Shown: piece after piece, positions 1-12,425 of the stretch
Layout: the number at the start of each line of letters is the position of its first letter
Numbering within the stretch: position 1 is the stretch's first letter
Assembly (NCBI GenBank): GCA_037367405.1
Contig: JAZKJV010010615.1
Location: 62,001-126,000, forward strand
Length of the DNA: 64,000 nt
Origin: Ottelia alismoides
Lineage: Eukaryota > Streptophyta > Magnoliopsida > Alismatales > Hydrocharitaceae
Direction of reading: 5' to 3'
Translations under genes and position numbers: made by a program
The notes under the pieces: generated by a model
The model's database searches: none
What the model saw: the letters and a program-made list of their open reading frames with translations, nothing else
What the model was told of the DNA's origin: nothing

Positions 1-681
1 GCCGCTAATCAACCCTGACCAACAAAAGAAAAGGGGCGATGGCGTCACACAACACCCCCTCTTCCTCTATCATGACAACATAGCATCACGACATGAATCA
101 CAAATCATCTCAAAAACTAGAACCATTACCATCATTCCGAACCCACAATAACGGCTGATATATTATTCGCAACTTCTTTCTTCTCCAAACAACAGTCGTG
201 CATCATATCCCTCAAGCAGAGCAGGTCATGGTTTTGGTGCAAATTATCCACCGCCCACGTTTAACGGAGCATCCGCTGCAAGTCCACCTCGTCTAACCGT
301 AGGAGCCATTGGAGAGGAAGGGGGCAGGCAAGCAGTTGCCGTTTAATTTCTCCTTAGAAGAAAACCATGTTGCATCTTAACTGTCCAACACTGAGCATAC
401 AACAGAACCGTGCTGCGAAGGGCTCCAGAATAGCATGTCAAAGATCTCTCAACGTCATTCTACAACAGTAACCATTGGTTAGGTGGCGAGGAAGAAGGCG
501 GAGGCTGGGGGCAAAGGTGGAGGAAGGGGAAGAAGCGGTTGGGGGCGAAGGCAGAGGAACATGAGAGGGAGGAGGAAGAGGTGGAGGAAGATGGCATTTT
601 TTAAATTTATCAAACAAAGAAGGCAACTCGCACCTTTTTTCTACAGAATTTGGTTAAATTTAACGAGTGAATTGATGGAAG
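1..681. other. Intergenic DNA, no gene recognised
   Basis: I see no convincing gene here. From about 484 to 592 the plus strand is strongly purine-rich (GGAGG/GAAG words). This looks like the interior of the Mutator-like element whose right end lies at 682-802. The short open frames on either strand are low-complexity products of that composition. Confidence 0.5.
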
Positions 682-802
682 TTAACCGCAGGGTTCCTGG
701 GTAAAGGTTAGAAAGTTTACAGGGGCGAGGGGGGAATTAGGTTGTTTCAAAGGTCGTAGAGGTAATTGACAAAGATTATAAGGTCTGCTGGGTAAAAATC
801 CC
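682..802. repeat. Terminal inverted repeat of a Mutator-like element (one end only)
   Basis: This stretch closely matches the right terminal repeat of the element in SBPase intron 4 (38098-38209). It ends with the same CTGCTGGGTAAAAATCCC and contains the same GTTTCAAAGGTCGTAGAGGTAA core. The matching left end, which would read GGGATTTTTACCCAGCAG, is not seen upstream, so the element is truncated or its left end lies outside the window. A purine-rich, GC-biased stretch next to it parallels the GC-rich interior of the intron copy. Confidence 0.7.
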
Positions 803-3123
803 TAATAAATGTTTATAAGTTTTAATCGTATCACTATTTAGTTTCTAACCTTTATTAAAATATTTTTGCAGGTGGAAACTGTGGAATCATTAAGTGAAAA
901 TCGTACTTCATCTTCCAAAGGATTTTGTGAAACTTTTTTATTATTCTTTCTTGAATAAATGCAAGGTGGCGGCAATGTGGAAGTTTTTTTCATTAATGTT
1001 TTTATAAATGATGAACTATGGAGATCATTGAGCTTGTTTGTTGTGGCCCTGTCACCGTGGGCATGCCATCTTTTTGGGCTTGATATAGTTGAATCATTTA
1101 TTTGCATCTTCGAATGACAAATTGCACCTTTTTTAAAGATTGAATTGTATTTGTAGGCACTAGCCTTGTAGGTACCCGACAGAAAGAAGCAGGAAGATCA
1201 AAATGTTTAATTCTCAAGGTATCTATTTTTCAGGTCATTCTTATGATATATTCACATTAGTCCATCTTGGTAATACACATATTGATTGGAGGATTATTTC
1301 TTCATTGCAAAAATGGGATTCGACATAGGTATCTAGACTTTGATCTCCCACTTTAGTATATACATCTGGATTTAATGAGGGAGTTCATGACAGATTAATC
1401 CACTTGATCCTTGAGGTACATTTTTCAATCTGTTTGTTTACTATTGCTGCATGCCAACAGCCTTGTTGACTGGTTCTACTTTATTATTTGGACATGTTTA
1501 TATAATATCTCTATGAAACTCTTTCCATTAGATATTGTAGAATCATATATATATATATATATCAACAAATCCATGCAAAACAATAGGATAACTAAATAAT
1601 AAAAACCTAAATAACTAAAAAATACTTGACAATGAAGATTACAATAAAAATAACCAAATGAGGGTGCTCCAAGTATATGGGCCTGTCAAGTCTAGACTCA
1701 TAAGTTTTGGGTCAGTACAACCCAAATTGATTTTTGAGATATTACGGGCCAGCCCGGCCCAGGCCCGACCCACAACAATTGGGTTGGGCTTGGGCTTGGG
1801 CCTTCAAAAAATTAGTGGGTCTAGGCCCGGCCCAAAGCCCATAACCATAAATGGGTCTGGGCCTGGGCTCTGTAAGGCCCAGCCCATGCCCGACCCATGC
1901 TTATCCCTATCCATCGTCAATTAACCACATGTGTGTCATCTGCACCGTTCGTTTTCTCGAAACCATTACCGTCAGATCAGGTTGTGTTGAAGACCACTGG
2001 TGCACTGTTTTTGAAATCGGACCAACTGATTGGTTTGACTGGTCTGATCGGTGAATCGAGTATGGATCGGTCCAGTTAATCTGTTCTTGTCAGTTCAATT
2101 CGAAGTTCAAAATTTAAACAACCTCCTCAATGCAATCTATTATTTTTAACCCGGTTTAAATAGGTTCAAGTTCGGACCCCGCTTTGACTCTGGCGCCAAC
2201 CATTTATTCTAAGGAATTGGTCATGATATACCTGATCCATGCATAATATCATGAAAAATAGATACAAATTGAGGACTGCTACTTAGTATCAGCAATGAGT
2301 TTGAAAAGGTATCTAAAAGGGTGAAATTGATATATCAGCACCCTGCCGAAGTAAGGAACCATGGCATATATGTTTGGAACATATTCCATTTTGAGAGATT
2401 TGAAAAAACACTATCTCTTTGAAAGGTTCTATACATCGCCATTTCTCAACGCATTTCTTTAGATAAAGACTCCATTTTTTCCTCTTTTCAGGTGGTCATT
2501 AACTAAAGTTGGACCCCATTTAATTTTTAATTTATTTAAAAATAATGCTAGTAGCCAGAGTTAAACCAGTAACCTTTGGTTACCAATTTTAAATACCTAG
2601 CCAACTACTCTAACATGACTTTTTGCTTGTAATGAATTTTAAATATAATTAAACTAATACTATGATATAAAGCAACTAGTCCAAATAATATGTGTGTGTG
2701 TGACATTTGATGGTGCATACGAAATAATATTTTATGTATAGTGTGAAATATATATATATATATATTATCTATGTATTTTATTTATATTTCAAGTATATTT
2801 AATGTAAATTATATATAACTATTATTTCATTTCGATTTGATTATTGATTCAACAACTTTTCTCTTATCGATCTGGTTTAATCCGATTTTAAATAATAATG
2901 ATGGCATAATACAGTTGAATCGGTTTGATTACATGGTTCAATCCAATCCGATCATTTTGATAAAGTTTCCGATTCGATGCTCGGTTTGGTTTACAAACAT
3001 TGCACTCAGGCGCTATATGTGACACCCCTTTCGTCAACTGGCATCTGATCGAAGCATTAAAGATAAAATGAATCCCATACGCTGAAACAGGATTAAAGAC
3101 CCGCTATTCGATCCGACTGGGAG
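803..3123. other. AT-rich intergenic DNA with degenerate repeats
   Basis: No gene is supported. The region contains short AT microsatellites (about 1547-1562 and 2749-2764) and a TG run (about 2692-2702). 1678-1915 is dense in GGGCCAGCCCGGCCC-like words. 1960-2110 and 2830-3000 have GGTTTGA/CCGGTTCAA-type words typical of decayed plant hAT-like miniature elements. I could not find clean inverted ends or TSDs for any of these. Confidence 0.5.
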
Positions 3124-3795
3124 TAGGGATGTCAATTTGGATTTACCCATTAGGTACCCGACCCAAACCCGTCCCATTTAAGGACCCGAAACCTGCCCAT
3201 TTACTTTTGGACGGATTTGGATTTTGAATTGATTACCCATGCGGGTATAGGTATGGGATTGGGATTGCCTTGTGGGTACCCGAACCCGCCCCAAACCTGA
3301 ATAAAAAATATATATAAAGATAGATGTGTGTGTTGCATTTTAATCAAACTATATCCAAATCCATTTATATCTAATATGTATCGATCTACATGTATAACTA
3401 TCCAACTCATTTTTTTACTATCCATTCATGTATTCATATTCAACTAACTTTTTGTATCTTTAATAAATAAAAACTATCAATACAAAAGAGTAAAAATACT
3501 TAACATATATAAACATTTAATATTTTTTTTTCACATTTTTATGAATCACCATATTACACAATCTAACTCTATTTCGTCTATCCGTAAAAATCTTGTATAC
3601 ATTTATAAACAACTTAAAATTTATCATGTCGAAGATATGGGTATCCATTGGGCACACGGATATCCGACAGGTATATGGGTACATGCTATAAATTACCCAT
3701 TTAATAAATGGGCGGGTATGGGTAGTGATATTATAAATGGGTATGGGTTTGGGAATAGTAATACCCGCCCCAAACCCGACCCGTTGACATCCCTA
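3124..3795. mobile_element. Non-autonomous hAT-type DNA transposon, 672 bp, intact ends
   Basis: The element begins TAGGGATGTCAA and ends TTGACATCCCTA, a perfect 12-bp terminal inverted repeat. It is flanked on both sides by the exact 8-bp duplication ACTGGGAG (3116-3123 and 3796-3803). Eight-bp duplications and TAGGG-type ends are characteristic of the hAT superfamily. The interior carries many GGGTACCCGACCC/ATGGGTATGGGT words in both orientations near the ends, as subterminal transposase-binding repeats would. There is no transposase frame, so movement would need an autonomous relative. Confidence 0.92.
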
Positions 3796-3803
3796 ACTGG
3801 GAG

Positions 3804-5240
3804 CACCAATAAGGGTCACGTGAGCCGCTCACATGTCCTTGGTAAAAATTGCACAGAATCCCCTAACACTTCTTGGATTCACGTCTGGGTCTAAAGCCTA
3901 GAGGTTACCTATGTTGCACCTGCCGTCGTGGGTAAATTGCATGGATGCCTGACCAAGCTTTTTTTTGGCAGATAAGGATTTCTCTTAACATTTTGAATTT
4001 TTATCTTAATTGAGAACTTTGCAAAAAGCCCCATGTGTTCAAAAGCCTATATCTTTGCGGTCCATACATGGTTTTAGTGGTTTTAGTTCTTTTAAAGATA
4101 AACTCATGCTCTTTTTTGTTGAGATTGTATACAGAAATTTTGGAATTGAAATAAGTTAGTTATCAATTTTTATAAAATTTACATATGTGGTTTGTTCAAT
4201 CATTATAAAATCTTTTCCATTATATTTTATGGCGTCCTCTACATATTATGTTGGAATCTTGTAAAAATATTGGAAAATATGTCATTTATGAATTCATGAT
4301 ATGCATGCAAATTTTCTTGGGTCATAATGTAACATCTCCTTCAATGAGAAATATCATCTTATTCGTCACTGTTTATCCTAAAATCCATGATTTGTGCATA
4401 TTTGTTTGGAACTCATCTGTGATTAAAAAAATGAAATATTGAAGTTAAGTTATTATGTGTTTCTAATTTTTAATTGATTCAACTATTAAGAACAATTCTA
4501 AATAGTAGGTTAAGTTCCCTGTTTATAGACCTTTTACACATATATTTTATTTTAAAGTTATTGCTTATATCCCATAAAAAATCTCAAAACTTCTTAAAAT
4601 CACTAAAAATTCAAATCGTGTCAAAAATAAGAAAAGGTGTTCGAGAAATTTTGTAAATAGTAGTATCAAGCTTATAAAAGTCGAGCTATTATGCCTCAAT
4701 TGGTCAAGTGGAGGGGGTAGTTGACTCGGCTAAATCTAGTCGATCATTAGTGAATAAACCTGATTAATTGTGCCTTGACCAATTCGGTCCATTTTAAATG
4801 ATTTTTTTACTTCTTTATTCTCATTTTGTTTCATTGTTTGTAACTTAGTATTCATTGTTGATTTGTAGTTAGTAATTTAGTAGATCATGTAGTCACTTAC
4901 TTTTCATGTTATTCTTTTATATCTCATGCTTATGTTGTGTATTTAGTTCATGCTATCATATTGTATATTTAGTTTATGTTGTAAATGGATATTGATACTT
5001 GGGTCGTCGAAATATTAACTAAAAGGATGGTTTAAGAAATGGGACTAGACTGAGCGGTTGGACCGAGAACTGGTCCGGACCTGGTCGATTCAGTCGGCTT
5101 CTTGCAATTATTTTCAGAAAAAAGAAATAAAAAAATCAAATAATCGTGGTCTGTTCCAGTTTAACCAGACTGGATTGGCTCCGATTGAACCGATTTTTAT
5201 GATTTTAAAAAGCAAAATGGGGATGCCCACCAAGGGCAAC
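3804..5240. other. Intergenic DNA, no gene
   Basis: AT-rich sequence without a supportable gene. About 5040-5215 is rich in GGTCCGG/CCAGTTTAACC words and resembles the degenerate repeats at 1960-2110. The chromovirus inserted at its right end. Confidence 0.5.
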
Positions 5241-5962
5241 TGTAACAACCCCAACTCCCGAGGTACGGGAATAATGTGCAATATCAGTATTGCATGCCTG
5301 TGTGGTTCGGTGGCCACACAACAAAGTTCTGGAGGACTTCAACTTAACTTACGAACAACTAAGGATGGTGTTTACCGCACGTAGGTCAGAGACCTTGAGT
5401 TCCTCTTGGTACAACACAAGCGTTCGGTGGCACTTGATAGAGCTTGATCTCCAACAACCTATGTAGGAGTGTTGGCCCACTGATGATGTGGTATGATGAC
5501 ATGGCATGCTGATGAGGCAGACGACATGGCATGTTTATGGAGCGAGCGATGTAGCGTCGATTGCAGAAGACGAAGGGATTGCATGGAAGATGAAGAGACA
5601 AGGCATGTGTAGAGTCAACTCGGAAGACGAAGGGTCTCCGTAGAAGACAAAGAGTCCTTATATTCATTGTACATGTAATAATGGTGTCCGTTCGTATAAC
5701 CTGGCTTGTGTATATAAGGAGGTGTAGAGCTCATTTGTAAACAACATACTTAGAGTGGGTCTCTTGGTAATACAAAGAGGGTTCAATGTAATTGCTCTTG
5801 TGTCCTTGTGATTGAGTGCTTGTGTTCGAGTATTCTAGCAGTGTGGTTACTCGGCGTGCTGGTGTACGTCTACCTGCAAAAGGGAAGTCTGGTTAGCTTG
5901 CAAGAAGCTAATGCCGCACAGTTTAATCTCAAAAATCAAAGTTGAGATTTACCCCTATGACA
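5241..5962 (+). repeat. 5' LTR of the chromovirus
   Basis: Starts TGTAACAACCCC and ends about TATGACA. It matches 10609-11323 along its length with many substitutions, so the insertion is old. A TATATAAGG promoter box lies at 5711-5719, followed by a GAGCTCATTTGTAAA leader shared with the other LTR. Confidence 0.88.
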
Positions 5963-6029
5963 ACTGATATCGGAGTGAGAAAAAGAACCCAACACCAGAG
6001 ATCACATTACTACCTTGGAGGGAATCATC

Positions 6030-6960
6030 ATGGAGATCCAGTCGCAACTAGGTACTCATGCCCAACGCTTGGCTCGTCTGCAGGATAATGCAGGCATGGG
6101 ATCGTCAGATGTTGTCGATGAGAGTCTGCGCTTGGCTGATGTAGTGAAAGCACTTAGGGAGAAGCTAGAGGAGCTCGAGTCCTTGATGTAAGATCTATAT
6201 AAGGAACTCTCCATCATCAAGGAGGCGATCATGAATGGGGGTGGATCTAGCGATGCAAGAAGGCTAAAGGTCCTAGAGTCCAAGTTATTTTCAGGTATGC
6301 GGAGTACCAAGGATTTGGAGAATTACTTGTGGGATATGGAGTTATACTTCAAAGCTCTCAAGACTCCATAGGCAGAGAAGGTATCCTTAGCGGCAATGTA
6401 CCTATCCGACCATGCGAAGCTAAGGTGGAGGAGAAATGCATCCGAAGGACGATTAGACATCCCGTCTTGGGATGAGTTGGTGAAGGAGCTGAAGGAGAAG
6501 TTCCTACCCACCAACATTGCTTGGGTAACGATGGAGGCGCTCCGAAGGCTAAAGTAGACGGGAACCGTATGTAATTACATACGAATGTTCTTATCATTGT
6601 TGCGTGATATCAAAGGTATGTATGGAAAAGAAAAACTCTTTAATTCCATGGTGAGTCTCCAAAACTGGGCTCAGGCGGAGCTTAAAAGGCAAGGGGCGAA
6701 AGACCTCCAGACAACCATCGTTGCTACCGATGCGTTGATCGACTACAAAATCCAAACCACCATTGAGAAGGACACCGAGAAAGCAAAGAGCAAACCCAAA
6801 GAAAAGAGTAAGGTAAGTTCAAGAAGTTTCATAAAATCAAAACTTCAAGGGAAGGAGCAGAATCCTCCAAGAAGGTTGAGCAACCTAACGGGAAAGGATT
6901 CTTCATCTGTGATGGGACACATTGAGCACGGGAGTGTCCGAAGTGAGAGAAGCTGAACTC
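6030..6960 (+). pseudogene. Chromovirus gag (broken)
   Basis: The frame starts at ATG 6030, 55 bp after the primer-binding region. It keeps the outline of a Ty3/gypsy gag: an N-terminal coiled region, then a capsid-like stretch (about 6270-6560) with the ALKTP, KLRWR and LKEKFLPTN type words of plant gags. A CCHC zinc knuckle remnant at about 6895-6950 reads FICDGTH, then a stop, then AREC. Stops interrupt it at 6188, 6370 and 6555 among others. The protein would have packaged element RNA. It cannot be made from this copy. Confidence 0.8.
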
Positions 6961-7079
6961 CATGACCATGGAGGATAACTCGAACAAAGAGGCACACATG
7001 ATGAACCTCAAGTTGCTGCGTAACGTTCGCTTGTGTCCATCGAAGTCAGGCAAAGAGGCGAAAATGGAGGCGAAGCGCG

Positions 7080-10000
7080 AGTATCCAGAGCTGGTGTACC
7101 TTGATGTCGTGGTACACAAGAAGATCCTTTCAACCATGATAGACACTGGAGCAATGCACAACTTCTTATCCAGCAAAGAGTTCGGGAGTTTGGAAGTTCC
7201 CTTAGAGAAGATCCAGTACCGTTTGAAGCTTTCGAACTCTGAATCATTGTAGATCGAAGGTATGGCAAACTGCACTATCTAGTTGGGTGAACGGCAGGGA
7301 AAGGTACGCTTCCTCACGGTACCTCTCGATGACTTCCATGTTATTTTGGGAGTCAAGTTTTTAAAGAAGGCGAAGGAATATGTGATGCCTTATCTGGGAG
7401 GAGTCTTCTTCACGGTTGCATATAGCCCCTACTTTATTAGGGTTATTAAGAAGAAAGGATATGTTGGAGCCATGTGCACGATGCAAGTCTGCAAGTGGAG
7501 ATGACATACTTAGCTACAGTACATGTCAAAGAAAATGGCAAGGAGATATAGCCATGCCCAAGGTAGTGAAGAAGATGCTGGGTGAATTCAAGGACGTGAT
7601 GCCAAAGAAGCCGCCTAAGGAGCTTCCACAAAGAGAGACGTGGATCATGCCATCGAATTACTGCCAGGTACGGTGCCCCCTACACTTCCACCCTCCAGGA
7701 TGCCCTTTGCACATCTGGAGGAGTTGTAGAGATGATGCAAGGAACTAGTGGACGCTGGTCTGATACGTCCAAGCAAGGCCCTAAACGGAGCACCGTTGTT
7801 GTTCCAAAAGAAAAAAAGGTGGGAGCATGCGGATGTGCATAGAATACTACGTATTGAACAAGGTGACGGTGAAGAACAAGTACCTCATCCCCAATGTTCA
7901 AGACATATTTGATCGCTTAGGCCAGGCCAAGTACTTTTTGAAGATGGATCTCAAGTCAGGCTATTAACATGTACGTATCAAGGAGGGAGACGAGCCGAAG
8001 ACTACGTGTGTTATGCGTTATGGGTCTTTCGAGTTCCTTGTAATGTCGTTTGGGTTGACTAATGTCCCGACAACTTTCTGTACTCTAATGAATGATGTCT
8101 TCTGTGAGTATATTAACTCGTTTGTTGTAGTATAATTGGATGACATAGTAGTGTACAACAAGACCTTAGAGGAAAATGTCAAGCATCTGCGAATGGTTCT
8201 TGAGAAGTTGAGGCAGAACATATTATACATGAAGTCGGAGAAGGGTGTCTTTAACTAGGATACCATCACCTTTCTTGGGCATATCATGGGCGGAGGCACG
8301 ATACGCATGGAACCAAGAAAGACTCAAGCGATTGAAGAGTGGGCAATCCCCACAAAGGTGACAGAGCTACGATCCTTCCTCGGATTGGTGAACTACTAAA
8401 GAAAAGTCATCAAAGGATACTCCAAGAAGGAGGCATCCCTGACAGACCAGCTTTGGAGGGACCAACCTTAGAGATGAACGTGTGAATGCCAAGAGGCATT
8501 CCAGAAGCTGGAGGACGTCGGTGGAAGAACTTATTTTATGACTTCCAAACTTCGAGAAGTCGTTTGAAGTCCACACTAACGCATCCAACTATGCACTTGG
8601 AGGTGTACTTGTGCAAGATAGGCACACATGGCATACGAGAGCCGCAAGCTGAATCCAGCAGAGAGGAGGTACTCCGTGCATGAAAAGGAGATGATGGCAA
8701 TGGTCCATTGTTTGAGGACATGACGCCACTATCTCCTTAGTTCAAAGTTTATGGTGCATATGGACAACGTGGCAACCAGCTGGGTTCCTGCCGAAAGCCG
8801 GCTGACGGAGGTCAGGATGGAGGGCTAAGCACCGAAGGGTGAGAGTGTGGGAAGGTGGAGAAGGCATGAGAAAGATAGGCCCTGGAGGTCAAGGATTTGC
8901 TTCCCCAGATGTAGATTCGATTGATGCCTTTGATGTGGCTTCGACTCTTGACTTTCTGTCTTCATACCTAGCTCGGATGTCAATGCTTTGCTATACACAA
9001 GAAGCTGACTCCCAAGCATGCACGATGGCAAGACTTTCTTATCAAATTCGACTTCAAGCTTCGCTACATGCCTCAACGGACCAACTGGTAGTAGACGCTC
9101 TCTTGAGGAAGAGCGAACCAAAAGAACTGAACGTCGTGACGATTGCATCGATCACACGCGTGTCTGGAGACATGGTAGAGCGCATCTGGGAGAAAACACA
9201 AGAGGATCCGATCACTTTACGCTTGGTGCAATGCGTGAATGATGGAGAAGTTTATAGATTCTAGATAGAGGAAGGTGTCCTCTATGCGATGGGAAGGAGG
9301 CTCTATGTTAAGCACATGACGCACAGTGAGTAGGTCAACCAGGGGTGGAGCACACGCTGGCACTCCTCTCCTTAAGCTACTTCTGACCAAAGATGGAGGA
9401 AGACGTGGAAGTTTGTGTGTGTACTTGTCTTGTATGCCAATAGGAGGAAGAAGACGGCATGACTGCTATAGCCCATGTCCATTCCATCACGTTGATGGGA
9501 GAGCATCTCCGTGAACTTCATCACTGGGTTCCCAAAGGTTGATGAGAATAATGCAGTGATGGTGGTAGTTGATCGCTCCTCAAAATATGCGATATTCGTA
9601 CCAGCACCCTAGGAGTGTACGATATAGACCACTACAAAGTTGTTCTTGTAGAATGTGGTGAAACTGAGGCATACCATTGGACATCATGAGTGATCGTGAT
9701 GCTCGATTCACATGTCGATTTTGGACGATCTTACTTGAGTTGGGATCCGATCTCAAATTCTTTACCAACAACCATCCACATACGGAAGGACAGATAGAGA
9801 GGATCGATGCCTTGTTGGAAGAGTACCTTAGGCATTATGTGACAACCAATCACCACAATTGGATGAGCTTACTGGATACTGCCCGATTCTGTTACAACCT
9901 GCAACAGACCTCCACCACTGACCAGAGTCTGTTCGAGATTGTGATGGGTAGGTAACATGTGACACCCCATGAAGTGGCTATGAAGAATAGCCAAGGACGA

Positions 10001-10190
10001 TGCCCCGGTACACATTGCTTTGCAATGGAGTGGCGTGATCGGTGGGAGGAAGTAAAGGATGTATTGGCTCATGCTCAACGTAGGATGAAGAAGGTGGCTA
10101 GAAAGAGTCATAGACCGATCGAGTCGCAGGTTGGGGAGAAGGTGCTGATGAAGGTTATGCCCTAGATTTGGAAGAAAATCTTGAAGAAGA
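7080..10190 (+). pseudogene. Chromovirus pol: protease, RT, RNase H, integrase (broken)
   Basis: Protease is marked by the aspartyl motif in TMIDTGAMHNFL (about 7132-7170). RT follows at about 7850-8400, with KMDLKSGY, FLVMSFGLTNVP and LDDIVVYN, the last containing the catalytic DD. RNase H remnants (about 8480-8770) include HTNASNYALGG. Its C-terminal linker is split by extra DNA at about 8779-8993 and resumes with KLTPKHARWQDFL. The integrase core occupies about 9500-9960, with VVVDRSSKYA and HPHTEGQIERI. Frames change repeatedly and stops are frequent, so this is a relic. Confidence 0.85.
8779..8993. other. Extra segment inside the RNase H-integrase linker
   Basis: Chromovirus coding runs up to MVHMDNVATS near 8778 and resumes at KKLTPKHARWQ near 8998. 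In related elements these two blocks are nearly adjacent. The intervening stretch of about 215 bp has no recognisable coding similarity and no inverted ends that I can see. It may be a small insertion or a filler from a rearrangement. The borders are approximate. Confidence 0.45.
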
Positions 10191-10199
10191 TGATGTACA

Positions 10200-10570
10200 T
10201 TGATTCCTCATTATGATGGACCCTTTAAGATAGTTCGATACGTGGGACTGCTCGCTTATCAACTACGTCTTCCAGAGAGACTGAAACTGCATCTCGTGTT
10301 CCATGTCAGTTTCCTGAAGGAGTACCATGAGGACGGAGAAGATAACACCATGAGAGCATCAAAACATTCCCCTCCTAATGTCTAGATTCAGCATACGAAA
10401 GTTGCTGAGAAGATTCTTGACAGGTACGTGTAGCGTCAGAGTAAGAAGAGTCGGAGGATCTTCTTCCTTGTCAAATGGAAGGGACTCCCAGAGAAGGAGG
10501 AAAGCTGGGAATATGATACAACCCTATGGTAGTTCAAGGACCTTATCGAGGATTTCTTGAAGATGTGGGA
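10200..10570 (+). pseudogene. Integrase C-terminus and chromodomain (broken)
   Basis: The frame at 10200 gives HYDGPFKIVRYVGLLAYQLRLP and FHVSFLKEYHEDGED, the usual GPY/F-end and VSxLK words of plant Ty3 integrases. After a frame change it gives KILDRYV, RRIFFLVKWKGLP and ESWEY, a chromodomain with its VKWKG...SWE aromatic-cage pattern. In chromoviruses this domain targets insertion to particular chromatin. The shift between the halves and a stop in the last helix show it is inactive here. Confidence 0.82.
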
Positions 10571-10608
10571 TCAATCACAGATGCCTGGTGGATCAGGTGG
10601 GGGAGGCA

Positions 10609-11323
10609 TGTAACACCCCCAACTCCCGAGGCACGAGAATAGTGTGTAATACCAGTATTGTACGTATGTGTGGTTCGGTGGCCATGCAGCAAAGTTCTGA
10701 AGGACATCATCTTAGCTTACGGATAACTAAGGATGGGGTTTACCGTACATACGTCAGAGACCGCATGTTCCCCTCGACACAACACAAGTGTTCGGCAACA
10801 CTTGATAGAGCTTGAACTGCAACATCTTACGTATGAGCGTGGGGCCTACTGATGATGTGGCATGATCATGTTGATGAGGCAGACGACATGACTTGCTGAT
10901 GGAGCCGGAAACGTAACATCAGTTGCATAAGATGAAGGGATTGAACGGAAGATGAAAAGCCAAGGCATGTGAAGAGTCATCTCGGAAGATAAAGTGTCTT
11001 CGTAGAAGACGAAGAGTCCTTGCATTCATTGTACATGTAATAATGGTGTCCCTTCATATACCCCAGCTTGTGTATATAAGGAGGGATAGAGCTCATTTGT
11101 AAATAACTCTCAGAGTAATTCTCTTGTTAATAAAAAGAGGGTTCAGTATCATTACTCTTGTGTCCTTGTGCTTGAGTGTTTGTGTTCGAGTATTCTAACG
11201 GGTGTGGTTACTCGGTGTGCTGGTGTACGTCTATACGCAAAGGGGAAAGTTGGTTATCTTGCGAGAACCTAATGCTGCACATGTTAGTTTCAAAAATCAA
11301 AGTTGAGTTTTACACATGTGATA
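10609..11323 (+). repeat. 3' LTR of the chromovirus
   Basis: Begins TGTAACACCCCC directly after a purine-rich GGTGGGGGAGGCA tract (the plus-strand primer region) and ends about GTGATA. It aligns with the 5' LTR throughout, including a TATATAAG box at 11073-11080. Confidence 0.87.
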
Positions 11324-11330
11324 CCAACCA

Positions 11331-11642
11331 ACATGGATGCCCCCGCCCTCATTTTCCACAAATTTTATTTTTTTGGTGCAAGACATCACCATGCATATTC
11401 TTCTATATATCCCTCTAATATGTCATTCAAATTTCGTTAGAAACAACCCTATGCCATCATCTAGGATATGTAATTTTGACGGTCTAACTAATGTTGTAAT
11501 CGACATGTTCTAGATAGAGGATATAGGAGTCTTCGTTTCTGAAGAATTCAAATGACATATTGGAGGGATATATAGATGGAAATATATGACTTTATTTTTG
11601 AAAAAAATAAAAAAATATCAGAAAATGTGACGGGGCAATGTT
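11331..11642. mobile_element. Foldback MITE, about 310 bp
   Basis: The two halves are imperfect inverted copies. ATATATCCCTCTAATATGTC at 11404-11423 pairs with its near complement at about 11552-11574. The outer ends ATGGATGCCCCCGCC and the complement of GGGGCAATGTT also pair. Arms are about 110 bp with a short centre. Boundaries are approximate and I found no clear target duplication, so the superfamily is unassigned. Confidence 0.6.
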
Positions 11643-11886
11643 AAACCCTTTTAGAAAATACTCAAAAGACAAAAGTTTAAGTAATAAATAATAATTAAAA
11701 AGGACTCAAAAGTTAAAAACATAAAGTAAAATCCTTATCCCATTTTCATCGTGTATTGTTGTGCAATGGTTGTTCCCTATTTTCTCTAAATTCTCGTAAA
11801 ATATTTTTTTCAGGTAATAAAATCTGAAATAAATAATGGAAGACAAAATGTCATTTGACAATGACAGCCAGTGGGCTATTCATAAC
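11643..11886. other. Short AT-rich spacer
   Basis: Nothing recognisable apart from the left TSD (11879-11886) of the next element. Confidence 0.5.
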
Positions 11887-12425
11887 TAAGGTTGTTGATC
11901 GAACCGAACATGTTTGTATTCGATTAGAATCATTCGATAATAGTCGAAAAATGTTCGTTCGTTTCTAAATGAACTGAACATGAACTTCAAATTTTAGTTC
12001 GATAGCTTAACGAAGTGAACATGAACATAACATATGTTCGTTCGATACAAGTTCAAGTTCGATATATGTATATGTGGGTGTATTTGTATGTGACTTAGTA
12101 TTTATACACTTGATAAATTTCAAGGTTAAAGAAATGGTGGTATTTATTGGGATTTGTACCACTTTAATTTGAATAATTTCTTATTTTTATTGATTATTGA
12201 ACCTTGTTATCGAACTCCAGTTTCGAACTTGTCCATATAAACAAGTTAATCTGTTAATGAAATGTTATCGAACCGAACTCGAATGTTCATTTTCTAAATG
12301 AACTCGACCTTGATCATATACTATTGAACATTTATCGAACCGAACTCAAACTTTCGAACTTCCTTATCAAACCGAACTCGAATATAGGTTCGTTCGCTAC
12401 AGTTTGGTTCGATTAGCAGCCCTAT
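11887..12425. mobile_element. Non-autonomous hAT-type element, 539 bp
   Basis: The ends are inverted: left TAAGGTTGTTGATCGAACC, right end reverse complement TAGGGCTGCTAATCGAACC. The exact 8-bp duplication TTCATAAC flanks it (11879-11886 and 12426-12433). The interior is filled with TCGAACCGAAC/GTTCGTTCG words in both directions, which are subterminal repeats. No transposase is encoded. Confidence 0.9.

Larger units (their letters stand above)
5241..11323 (+). mobile_element. Decayed Ty3/gypsy chromovirus
   Basis: A 6.1-kb element with two recognisable LTRs and, in order, remnants of gag, protease, reverse transcriptase, RNase H, integrase and a C-terminal chromodomain. That order is Ty3/gypsy, and the chromodomain places it among plant chromoviruses. 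The primer-binding region just after the 5' LTR reads TGATATCGGAGTG, a mutated form of the initiator-Met tRNA site TGGTATCAGAGC. Many in-frame stops and frameshifts mean it encodes nothing functional. The flanking 5-mers GCAAC (5236-5240) and CCAAC (11324-11328) differ at one base and may be the aged target duplication. Confidence 0.9.

Noticed and set aside
1658..1924. 88-codon frame with GLGLGLG text
   Set aside because: Translation of a GGGCCTGGGC word repeat typical of plant miniature elements; no protein similarity.
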